A DNA stretch of 64,000 nucleotides, taken from NCBI GenBank assembly GCA_009889515.1, contig WUQR01000068.1:186001-250000 (forward strand). The letters are read 5' to 3'. Under the pieces are notes generated by a model that searched no databases, was not told where the DNA came from, and saw nothing but the letters and a program-made list of their open reading frames with translations. Position 1 is the stretch's first letter. Each line of letters begins with the position of its first letter. This DNA is from Nitrososphaerota archaeon. GTDB taxonomy: Archaea > Thermoproteota > Nitrososphaeria_A > Caldarchaeales > Calditenuaceae. The position numbers and the translations under genes were made by a program. Below are positions 46,389 through 53,681 of the stretch, piece by piece.

Positions 46389-46829
46389 TTAGATCGACTC
46401 TATGACCCCTATACCATAGAACCTACTCAACAGTTTTAGGGTTACCGCGTTGTAGATTATGAATGCGGTGTCGTTCCTCCACTCATCTGCTGTTGGGTGG
46501 CCCCAGCTCGAGGCAAGCATGCTGAGCCTCCAGGCATGCCTGACCCCGGCCCTGAGCGGTATATACCGCTCCATGGCCAGCTCCCTAAGCTCCATAATCG
46601 TCCTTACAACTAGTCTAATCAACTCCATACTCCTGACCCTGGTCAGCCTCAGCTTGAGGAAGGCCCTGATGAAGGCCTTACGCAAGGCACTAACTAAATG
46701 CCACTTCCTAGCTCTCTTAACCCGCTCAACAGAGTCAGCCAGTCCCTCGTGGAGAAGCCTAGCCACGCCGTCAACCCCACCCGGGTAATCCGGTGATATG
46801 CCAAGGGTATCATGGTTAAGCATACTCAT
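46389..46829 (-). CDS. Helical protein of unknown function
   Basis: 146 aa, mainly alpha-helical and basic, with LRKAFIRAFLKLRLTRVRSM in the middle and no membrane helix. A TATA-like element (minus strand, near 46861-46868) is about 35 nt upstream of the ATG pair at 46829/46823. No recognised domain. Confidence 0.55.
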   Translation of the reverse strand: MSMLNHDTLGISPDYPGGVDGVARLLHEGLADSVERVKRARKWHLVSALRKAFIRAFLKLRLTRVRSMELIRLVVRTIMELRELAMERYIPLRAGVRHAWRLSMLASSWGHPTADEWRNDTAFIIYNAVTLKLLSRFYGIGVIESI

Positions 46830-46860
46830 ACTCAGGCTTGGGGTAAACTTAGAAAAGGGT

Positions 46861-46868
46861 ACATATAT
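46861..46868 (-). promoter_or_regulatory. TATA box of the 146-aa gene
   Basis: The minus-strand element GATATATG is about 35 nt before the start at 46829. Confidence 0.4.
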
Positions 46869-47109
46869 CCTTTTTCAGAGAAGAGATTTTTGTCTAAAGT
46901 TTAGAATCACAAAAGCTATATATAGATAGACGTAGGAGATCTATTAATCTCCCGTCGTTGGTTTTCATGACGCTAGGTCTTCCCCGTTTTTATGGAGGTT
47001 GGGAGTTAACGGATCAAAGTGTAACATTTTCCTCGGTAATAGATGATGTGAGCTTGGCATAGCTTATGTGACCGTTATCCCATGATAGAACTACTAGATA
47101 CGCTCAGCC

Positions 47110-47616
47110 CTATAAGCCACTTCTTTTTCTTGGGATGAATAGTGCTAGGGCTGTGAGTAGGGATGCTATTAGGAGGCCTTCCGCTGTGAATATTGGGGCA
47201 TCTAGGCTTGCTATTACTCCATAGTTATAGGGTTCCTCGAGGATTCTGAATGCCAGATATATTGCAGGCTGGCTCTCTACATGCAGCCTGGACTCAAATA
47301 CCAGTCTGTAGGAGTTTTGTGAGAGGGGCCAGAGTATGGGTGTGTATCCCTCCATGAAGTCTATGAATGTGTGGGAGGCCCATCCTAGGGCTGAGAGCCG
47401 GAGAATAGAGCCCAGCAGGACAGCCCTTGGTAGGAGTGATATTAGGGCAAGTATTATGGAGGGGGTGATCGAGTGGGTTATAGATCTGTGCATGAGGAGT
47501 AGGACGTCTAGGTCTGGTAGGATGCCTATGACGCCGAGTAGGAGGCTCCGTCGTAGCCCCAGCCGGAGAATAGAGCCAATGGCGAAAGGAATTGCGAAGT
47601 GTAGCACGGGTTCCAT
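47110..47616 (-). CDS. YdjM/DUF457-like membrane-bound metal-dependent hydrolase
   Basis: 168 aa, three to four hydrophobic segments. H6, D35/D37 (LPDLDVLL), HRSITHS (43-49) and SHTFIDF (81-87) form the metal-binding set. It is the stand-alone paralogue of the N-terminal domain of the fused gene at 42.6-44.1 kb. Related bacterial YdjM proteins are poorly understood; a role in lipid or glycolipid processing fits the context. Confidence 0.75.
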   Translation of the reverse strand: MEPVLHFAIPFAIGSILRLGLRRSLLLGVIGILPDLDVLLLMHRSITHSITPSIILALISLLPRAVLLGSILRLSALGWASHTFIDFMEGYTPILWPLSQNSYRLVFESRLHVESQPAIYLAFRILEEPYNYGVIASLDAPIFTAEGLLIASLLTALALFIPRKRSGL

Positions 47617-47894
47617 ACACTATCAGCCCCTCGGTAAGCCGCTACCGCCGGGCCGAAGACTTGGTTCCCGCCTCTCCTTAAAGGTCATTTGCCCGCGCTT
47701 TATGAAGCCTATCACTACTATATACGATTGAAGACGCGATCGCTTCTAGTGGCCTCTCTATGGCTGGTGTGGGTGGATTCATGCTTCTTCGAGAAAGGCT
47801 TTAGGCTATACCGATACACCCCCCGGGGTGAGCGTAAGTGCTTTCCCATTGTTCTTTAAACTTCACGGTCACGAGTTTTTATGAGACTATCCTA
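47617..47894. other. Intergenic gap
   Basis: Upstream region of the hydrolase gene. No further gene or fold was recognised. Confidence 0.3.
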
Positions 47895-48650
47895 CTACTG
47901 GGGCAACATACCCTCAAAATACTTTTCAATAGCTTCGCCGCGTAGTTTTTCATAGCTCTCTATGCTTCCCACATCGCACCAGAATGCGTCTGTTATGTAG
48001 GCGTGGACAGGCTCACCTTTCATGACAAGATGTGGGAGCAAGTGGGACATTATGTCTAGCCTCCTAGTCTTCTCGCCGAGATGCCGGAGCTCCTCCAACG
48101 CCCTCTCTTCTAGTGCCAGTATACCGATGCCCACCAGCATATCTAGCTGGGGCTTCTCCCTAACCCCCACTATCCTCGTCCCCTGGACCTCAACCACGCC
48201 AACCGGGAGCTGGTATTTCGCGGACACCGCTAGCGTCGCGGTGGCCCGCGTCTCCCCGTGTTGCCGGAGCATATCAGTCAAGTCAATGTTTGAGAGTATG
48301 TCGCCGTAATAGATAAGGATGGTGTTTTGGCTCAACATTCCCTGTAGATATGCGTTGAGGAGTGCTCCACCAGTTCCCGCGAAATCGGGGCTATCGCGCA
48401 CATAGCTGATCTTTACGCCGAAGCGACTTCCGTCATCGAAGTAGTTCTCGATCTGCTCATGCTTGTATCCTACAAGCAGAGTTATGTCTTTTACGCCATG
48501 GCGGTGTAGGAGCCGGATAATGTATTCGAGGAGAGGTTTCTGTCTTCTGCCGATCGGGATCATACCCTTCTGAAAATAGTATGTTAGGGGGCGTAGCCTA
48601 GTACCCTCTCCGCCGCAAAGAACCACACCTTGAACTCCACCAGCAGACAA
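47895..48650 (-). CDS. Sugar-phosphate nucleotidyltransferase
   Basis: 251 aa. GVVLCGGEGTRLRPLTYYF is the nucleotide-binding signature; KPLLEYIIRLL, LLVGYKHEQIENYF, FAGTGGALLNAYL and ILIYYGDILSNIDL (metal-binding Asp) follow. It should make an NDP-sugar donor (dTDP-glucose or GDP-mannose type) for the glycosyltransferases encoded nearby. The left-handed beta-helix of the longer bifunctional enzymes is missing, so it is the short form. Confidence 0.88.
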   Translation of the reverse strand: MSAGGVQGVVLCGGEGTRLRPLTYYFQKGMIPIGRRQKPLLEYIIRLLHRHGVKDITLLVGYKHEQIENYFDDGSRFGVKISYVRDSPDFAGTGGALLNAYLQGMLSQNTILIYYGDILSNIDLTDMLRQHGETRATATLAVSAKYQLPVGVVEVQGTRIVGVREKPQLDMLVGIGILALEERALEELRHLGEKTRRLDIMSHLLPHLVMKGEPVHAYITDAFWCDVGSIESYEKLRGEAIEKYFEGMLPQ

Positions 48651-49284
48651 TCTTTATCCCCCCAAGACAGGAATGAGCCGTTATGAGTGTTTTATTTTTA
48701 TTGTCCGTGTCATAAAAATATTGCTACCATATAGCTCTCCTGATGTTGGGGCTGGGTGAGACACTCCATCAGCGTGTCGCGCAACTGTTAATTTTTATAG
48801 ACGCTATAACCGGGCTTTTATCTCAGCCCGGATGCGATGATTAGTGCAGCCGTGGAGAGCGTCGACGATATAATATGAGGTCGGCTTATGCTTAGGAAGA
48901 TTCTTCAGCAGATCAACAACATAGGAGCGAAACATACCAAGGAAAAGGGCTCATAGACATAGATAGAATAACGAGAATATACCCAGCTCACCTCCCGCTA
49001 GACCGCATCAGCGACACACCCCTTTACTAACGCTATGATGTTGGAGGACCAGATGCTGAATCTGCCCAAAAAATCTCTATGGGGTGACGATTTCGCGTGT
49101 GTCCTACCCAAGCCCACCGTCTATTATCTCTTCCGAGATCTTCCAGCCCCTTTCTTTCTGGTTCTAACTTTCTTCCTCCTCGACATGTTTCCTCGTTAGA
49201 TATAGAGTTTGGATGTATAAAATATTATTGATTTAGAATCGTTGTGAGGGTTACATATATCAGACACTACGCCTCTACGCTGGT
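48651..49284. other. Gene-poor region with a promoter-like palindrome
   Basis: It contains a TATA element and palindrome near 48.8 kb (listed separately) and short broken frames such as MLRKILQQINNIGAKH at about 48890, possibly the beginning of a degraded regulator. No complete gene, tRNA or array was seen. Confidence 0.35.
48792..48831 (+). promoter_or_regulatory. TATA box with downstream palindrome CGGGCT-N8-AGCCCG
   Basis: TTTTTATA (48792-48799) is followed by CGGGCT (48811-48816) and AGCCCG (48825-48830), immediately before an ATG. The palindrome covers the predicted transcription start. The same layout occurs before the aromatic operon at 53.5 kb. No intact gene follows here. Confidence 0.45.
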
Positions 49285-49428
49285 ATGCAATCTTCTTCAG
49301 GTCTCAACTCCACAGGTAATTACTCGTGCATGTTGGACTCTAGGTTATGCGGAGTCTGTGGAGTTATTCTGGAACATCTAATCGCTCTTGGTAGACTACT
49401 CTCTGATCCCCAAGCTCCTGCGAAGTGA
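49285..49428 (+). CDS. Small Cys-containing protein, 47 aa
   Basis: ATG to TGA. It contains NYSCMLDSRLCGVCGVILEH. A TATA-like element (ACATATATC, 49252-49260) lies about 28 nt before the ATG, as for a leaderless gene. Its end overlaps the 3' end of the gene on the other strand by 33 nt. Support is mostly the promoter position. Confidence 0.35.
   Translation: MQSSSGLNSTGNYSCMLDSRLCGVCGVILEHLIALGRLLSDPQAPAK
49306..49365. repeat. Perfect 10-bp inverted repeat AACTCCACAG/CTGTGGAGTT
   Basis: Arms at 49306-49315 and 49356-49365 flank a 40-nt spacer within the small Cys-rich frame. It could form an RNA hairpin or a binding site. Confidence 0.5.
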
Positions 49429-50693
49429 GAGTGACATAGTCTTCAATCTATCCTCATCTCCCGCCAGGTGCGCTGAGAGTGCTTCCACGATCATCTTGAC
49501 ATCCTTTTTGTCAAGCTCCTTCTTCTTTAGGAACTTGGAGACCCCCTTCCAACCTTTCTTTGCTATGGTTCGTGTGAGGCCTGGCATTAGGGCCTCGGAC
49601 ACAGCCAGTCTCAGGGCTTGGTCGCGGTGGATGTGCTGTGAAGCCCTCTCGACAGCTGCTCTCAAGTCCAAGCGGACCTTGACCGGTTTGAACCTATTCT
49701 TAACAGACTCTGGGAGGGCATCGTATATCGACCTATGTGTCAGAAGTGCTGTTTGATAGGGTAGCCCCGCGGCCTCGCTGAACTCGATGAACCCTTATGG
49801 TTCCTCTCCACGCCCACCCTCCGAATCCTACTCGGACGGACAGCCCTAGTGAGGATTAGGAGCGGAACTCTGTCTAGTAGGCCCAGCTCAAGCCGTATCT
49901 CCTCGCAGCGTGTGGTCTCCATGTTATACACCTTGCAGTTCCTCCAAGGTAGGCTGGCCGGGATTGCTGAGGGTAGGCCGGGGGCCGAGACCACCTCTTC
50001 GTCCAGCAGATAGGCGACTCCAGGCTCAGGCCCCCTCTCGACCAGCTCATCCAGGAAGATTTCCTCATATAGAGGAGTCTCGACCGCTTGGCCGACGCCA
50101 TGCTGGTGCTGGCTCATTCTCAGGAAGTCCTCTAGCACAGTGGACATGTTGATTATGAAGGCTTCCCTCTCCGTCTCATTAGCGAAGCTGAACCTCTCCG
50201 AGAGTATTACTGAAGCCAAGTATGCTGTAAGCTCTGTACCGTTCTCCCTGACCACCCTGACAGCCGCTAGGACTTCTTCAACTGTTAGACCCATGCCCTT
50301 AACAATCCTGGAGAACCAGTCAGGAACTCTAGAAGTGGCAACATCTTCCCGCCCTGATGGTTCAGCCCCGCCAGCAGACCCGTGCCGGCTTTCCTCGATC
50401 TCGTTGAGAGCCCTCATCAAGCCGGAAGGGACTATCCGCCCCGTCCGCGAGGTCGAGGCAGGCCGCCCTCTAGACCTCCACCAACCCCCAACAAAAATAT
50501 GTGTAGTCGCGATGAACAGCACTATGGAAACAGCTATGATCAGGAGGACAACTAGCCAGTCCCAGGAACTATCGGGAGGCTCCTCTCCCGACAATAGCCA
50601 GACAGGCTCGGAGCCTCCAACAGCGGCCAGTAGTATGGGGGTTTGAGCGAGCCCAGCAATTATGAGGGCGGCGAGTATTGAGACCCATGCCAT
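49396..50693 (-). pseudogene. Membrane-anchored protein of unknown function, split by a 1-nt frameshift
   Basis: The upstream frame (from ATG 50693) gives an N-terminal hydrophobic helix, a second helix (LVVLLIIAVSIVLFIATTHIF) and a soluble helical region. Its last roughly 22 codons before the stop at 49740 look random. In the -1 frame, protein-like sequence begins at the same place (FIEFSEAAGLPYQTALLTHR) and runs to 49396, with no start codon of its own until TTG 49671. Restoring one G in the GGG run at 49792-49794 yields one protein of roughly 430 aa. I do not recognise the family. It should be checked for sequencing error. Confidence 0.6.
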
Positions 50694-51168
50694 TAGCCTG
50701 TCCCCACCTCGTGCTATCTATTATCACACTACAGAGTCGCTGAGGATGGATAAAAAAGGTTAGAGCCTATACGCGCTCAGCCATGTCAGGTCTTGAGGCT
50801 ACCCCACCCCTACATACTCTTTGCACAACCCGTGTCACAATCCGCGTCACATTTTGTGTCACAACTGCTTAAATCTGAGTCTCCGCGTGTCTCTCTCGGA
50901 CAGTCCTCCAATGGGTCTCCGATGAGGAGGGCGTCCCCCCAGTCGGGCGATCGATCCAATGAGGCAGGGGATAGCCGAGGCGCCTCCTCCAGGGGCGGTG
51001 GAGGAGGCGTAAAGGAGCGGTCGCCCGATAGCAGAAGAGTCCGCGAAGGCATGGTGCAGTCCCACGCCTCTCGCGGGACGGGCCTCCGCCGCCGGGCTGA
51101 GGCCGCGCGCCCATAGAAGACGCGGCTATAGGTCTGGACAGAGAATATAGACGATGACCATAACCACA
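50694..51168. other. Long non-coding stretch, first part
   Basis: A minus-strand TATA element (CTTTTTTATCC near 50745-50755) serves the gene to the left. Overlapping frames on both strands are low-complexity and not credible. A 12-nt triple repeat is listed separately. Confidence 0.4.
50832..50867. repeat. Three 12-nt direct repeats with core GYGTCACA
   Basis: GTGTCACAA, GCGTCACAT and GTGTCACAA begin at 50832, 50844 and 50856, exactly 12 nt apart. This is iteron-like spacing, slightly more than one helical turn. The array lies about 140 nt upstream of the minus-strand gene start at 50693. Confidence 0.5.
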
Positions 51169-51268
51169 TCCTTCTCCCCCGATTCTCACCCTAGTATGGG
51201 TGACCACCCCATACTCTCGTCATGGGTGGGGTGGCGGGGGGAGGGGTTTGGCTGGGCTCTGGGCCTTG

Positions 51269-51381
51269 GGACGGCCGCGTGGCTGACCACGCACCCGGAC
51301 AGCCGCGTGGTTGACGGGTGTGACCCCGAAGCCATGCATGCCGGGACCGCCACTCCTGGGCAGGACAGCCGCGTGGCTGAC
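51269..51381. repeat. Three copies of a 19-mer GGACRGCCGCGTGGYTGAC
   Basis: Copies at 51269-51287, 51297-51315 and 51363-51381. The first is followed by CCACGC, forming the hairpin GCGTGG-CTGA-CCACGC. They lie upstream of the structured region and recombinase gene and could be recombinase or RNA-processing sites. Confidence 0.5.
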
Positions 51382-51477
51382 GGACGCGTGGAAGGGGACG
51401 AGGGATGCCAAATAATTGCCGAAGATATCGGATGAGCCTTGATGTTTCTGAATGACTGTTCCCTGTGCCACGCTAGC

Positions 51478-51745
51478 TCCGAGAACTCAGAAGAACTCAG
51501 GTTCTCAGGAGATTACTGACGACCGGGGCGGCAACACCTGATCCGAGGGCGGGTCCGAGGGGGCGTGGAGGCTTCCCGGCTGTTGCCGGCCTCCCCAATA
51601 TGTCTATGGGGAGGAGAAAATGGTCTCCCGTCCCTCATCGGACCCGCGCCCCGGGGTTGCAGGGGGGCCTGGTCCCGGGCCTAAGCACGACCCCCCTTCG
51701 GGGTCTCGACGCAGGGACCCGCGGACAATCCGCGGAGCCAGCCGC
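51478..51745 (+). ncRNA. Structured GC-rich RNA candidate upstream of the IS110-like gene
   Basis: Very GC-rich, without a credible ORF, and ending about 50 nt before the recombinase start. Helices that can be read directly are: GGGTCCGA (51551-51558) with TCGGACCC (51638-51645); GGAGG (51567-51571) with CCTCC (51590-51594), enclosing CCGGC-TGTT-GCCGG; GACCCC with GGGGTC around 51690-51705; and CCGCGG (51719-51724) with CCGCGG (51730-51735). I found none of the conserved blocks of SRP RNA or RNase P RNA. Strand and ends are uncertain; it may be a transposon-borne RNA. Confidence 0.4.
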
Positions 51746-51796
51746 CAAATCAAAGTGGAAGAACTCGAGGATTAATGGGAGGATGACGAATAGGTG

Positions 51797-52687
51797 ATGG
51801 GGATGATGCAGACCTCCGTGAGAGCTGTTAGAAGATTCTACATCGACATACACAGACTAGCTAATAAGAATAGAAAGAATAAGACTGAGGAGAGCTATCA
51901 CATATACACCATTGATGGTGAGATGTTCGGCAAGGCGAGGACCTTGATGGATATTACAGCCAAAGAGGGAGACGAGCTCTACGTAGATACAATCCCGATA
52001 GAGCTCACAGACGAGTTCATTGAGATGCTGAGGAGAGGTGTTAGGGTCTTCTATTTGAGAAGACCAACATTGATAGCGAGGAAGAGAAAGGAGTTGGGAT
52101 TGTCTAAGACTAGTAGAAACGATCTCAGAGCTATGATGACGCTAGAGCCTAAATGGTTCATAGAAGTCGGTGAAGACTTTCTGGTGATTAGAAGGCTAGC
52201 TGCCACGTTCAGAAGTCTATTAAAGACTCATGTGAGCCTTTTGAATAGGGCTAAGGCCCTACAGGAGGCTGAGAGGAAGATTCTGATAGATTCTGTCAAG
52301 TCCCTCGAGAAATCTATGAGTGATATGGCTATGTTGATTGTCGCAGAGGCGGAGAAGAGGATGCCAGCCTACCGTAAAGTGGTCGAAGCTCTAGGAATCT
52401 CCGGCGACAACTATCTATTTGCTAAGGAGGCTCTAGCAGAAATCATGCCATACATTGACAGAAGCACATCGTGTAGAAGGATTATGAAGTTATTAGGCCT
52501 CTATAGAGGACATAGAGGTGTTGACAAGTTCTACAATAAACCGGCTAGGAGCGCTCTTTCCAGACTGACAGCAGCGTTACTGAACAATACATATCACAGA
52601 GCAAAGGACGAGGAGAAAATACTGCGAAGAATATGGACAACAATAAAACAATCGGAGCCCCAGGAAAGGCTGGGGGCACCGGCCTAG
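51797..52687 (+). mobile_element. Divergent IS110-like (RuvC-fold) recombinase gene
   Basis: About 296 aa from ATG 51797 (the GTG at 51794 is also possible), with a GGAGGATGA ribosome site upstream. Counting from the GTG, the N-terminal domain has YIDIH (Asp18), a beta-strand with YVDT (Asp65, where IS110 enzymes have Glu), RGVRVFYLRRP, and SKTSRNDLRAM (Asp110), matching the IS110 K-x-D-x-x-D-A region with the first Asp replaced by Ser107. The middle is helical. The C-terminus shows EALGISGDNYLFAKEALAEI and MKLLGLYRGHRG, recalling the Transposase_20 domain, but the catalytic serine is not obvious. It may be a degenerate or specialised member. Other RuvC-fold families are possible. Confidence 0.5.
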
Positions 52688-52827
52688 ACAGCAGGGAAAA
52701 ACCCTAGACGGCCGGTGCCCGAAAAGATATAGGTGGTAGAGAAACTCTCTACCGCCCCCTCAATTTATAGCCCGGTCGTCCTTTCCTAGGGGTTCCTAGG
52801 TGCTGTCTGGCAGGCCTGCCCCCAGCC
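52668..52827 (+). ncRNA. Branched structured RNA starting within the 3' end of the recombinase gene
   Basis: All helices are nested and compatible. P1 GGCTGGGGGCA (52668-52678) pairs with 52817-52827, continued by GGCCT (52681-52685) with AGGCC (52812-52816). P2 AGACAGCA (52686-52693) pairs with 52801-52808. P3 GACGGCCGG (52707-52715) pairs with 52772-52780 (one G-U). P4 GGTGGTAGAGA (52732-52742) pairs with 52746-52756 (one G-U). P5 CCTAGG pairs with CCTAGG (52785-52800). P3 and P4 enclose an internal loop of 16 and 15 nt. A competing 11-bp stem GGGCACCGGCC (52674-52684) with 52710-52720 would exclude P1 and P3. The recombinase stop codon is in the left arm. Bridge-RNA-like by position; also possibly a terminator or transposon end. 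Confidence 0.55.
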
Positions 52828-52990
52828 AAACCCTCCCCTATCTCTCCCTCCCAATTCTTGCCTCACACCAGTATAGGATTCCTTCTCGAGCTTAGCTACT
52901 AAGAGAGTATAATCCTACCCACGAGACCCGGTTAGCTACCCTGCGAGTTTTAGTCTCGCTGAGAAGCCACTGAATTACGCCTAGTCTGTG

Positions 52991-53275
52991 TCACCTATCA
53001 ACAACTATTACAGGCTTACCATCACAAATGTCTAGTACCCTTCTTAAGAATGTTAGGGCAGTGACGATGGGTCTACTCCTGGATGCGTATATGTGTATAT
53101 AGCTGTTATCTCTCTAAATCCACACCTATTGCAGACCAACATGTATACTATGCTGCCGTAGACCTTCTCTACAGTCTCGTCTACGACACCCATCCTCCTA
53201 GGCCTCCTCTTCGGCCCTGAATAAAATCCTCAGTCTATGAACCATCTCTAATACTCTCTCTAGCAGCATAATTTC
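52991..53275 (-). pseudogene. Remnant of a DDE transposase (IS6/IS240-like)
   Basis: Reading the minus strand through several frame changes recovers family blocks in the right order: GVVDETVEKVYGSIVY (first catalytic Asp), WSAIGVDLE, EITAIYTYT, and ALTFLRRVLDICDGKPVIVV then Asp-Arg (second catalytic Asp). The Glu-containing C-terminus is missing. It is a decayed insertion, showing the area is a repeated landing site for mobile DNA. Confidence 0.6.
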
Positions 53276-53500
53276 AGAAAATATCTCTCACATATATCCC
53301 CAAGGCTAAGATCAGCTATAACAGAACAACAGCATACAACCTCTCAGAAGGACTATACCTATTGGTTCAGAACAGTTTGAGAAAGACTATACTACATGGT
53401 TCGTTCAAAGATATGCATAACAAAGTGAGACAACTACAAGGCCTTGAACTGTCTCTAAAAATCTTAAATAAAAGTTGACAGCACCCTGCAAACCATCCGT
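53276..53500. other. Gap between transposase remnant and aromatic operon
   Basis: Contains an open plus-strand frame of about 65 codons without a start (including AYNLSEGLYLLVQNSLRK), ending at TGA 53480. It is probably another mobile-element remnant. No tRNA seen. Confidence 0.3.
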
Positions 53501-53537
53501 TAAATATAAATTGAGCGGGCTTCCTTTTTCAGCCCGC
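53501..53537 (+). promoter_or_regulatory. TATA box and start-site palindrome of the aromatic operon
   Basis: TAAATATAAA (53501-53510) is followed by GCGGGCT (53515-53521) and AGCCCGC (53531-53537), then ATG at 53538. Transcription should begin at about 53531-53535, inside the palindrome, so the palindrome is more likely a DNA operator than an RNA hairpin. A very similar arrangement occurs at 48.8 kb. Confidence 0.55.
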
Positions 53538-53627
53538 ATGAGTAGGGGGAGGGGCGTAGGTCGTAGCTACTTAACACCTCTATGGGGTACTACGACCTAT
53601 GCCTATTTCTTTGGACCGATTGACTAG
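53538..53627 (+). CDS. Putative aromatic leader peptide (29 aa)
   Basis: ATG to TAG, starting about 5 nt after the predicted transcription start. The second half has Trp16, Tyr21, Tyr23, Phe24 and Phe25 (segment YAYFF), with another Tyr at 11; six of 29 residues are aromatic and all three aromatic amino acids occur. The codons TAC, TGG, TAT, TAT, TTC and TTT lie in or next to the hairpin arms. It directly precedes genes that make the precursor of Phe, Tyr and Trp. A ribosome stalled here for lack of charged aromatic tRNA would open the hairpin. It is too short for database homology, so position and codon content are the evidence. Confidence 0.5.
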   Translation: MSRGRGVGRSYLTPLWGTTTYAYFFGPID

Positions 53628-53652
53628 TAGGTCCTCTTCTCCCCCCTCCCCC
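53545..53652 (+). promoter_or_regulatory. Candidate attenuator fold in the aro operon leader
   Basis: Hairpin 1:2 pairs GGCGTAGGTCGTAG (53553-53566) with CTACGACCTATGCC (53590-53603); 14 bp with one G-U. A second copy of GTAGGTC (53627-53633) can instead pair with GACCTA (53594-53599). In addition GGGGGAGGGG (53545-53554) is perfectly complementary to CCCCTCCCCC (53643-53652), just upstream of asd. These exclusive pairings surround the leader peptide's aromatic codons and stop. Confidence 0.5.
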
Positions 53653-53681
53653 CTGCTCTGCGGATGTGTGGTGTATGTACC

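Noticed and set aside
51269-51381. CRISPR array
   Set aside because: Only three short units with unequal spacing and no cas genes in the window.
50793-51435. Overlapping GC-rich frames on both strands, including a minus-strand Cys-Asp-Thr repeat
   Set aside because: Low complexity, conflicting frames, no ribosome site; explained by GC-rich repeats in non-coding DNA.
51478-51745. SRP RNA or RNase P RNA
   Set aside because: On both strands I found neither the GGAAG/GCAGC block of SRP RNA nor the conserved RNase P core segments.
53515-53537. RNA hairpin before the leader peptide
   Set aside because: The predicted transcription start lies inside the palindrome, so it would not be fully transcribed; a DNA operator is more likely.
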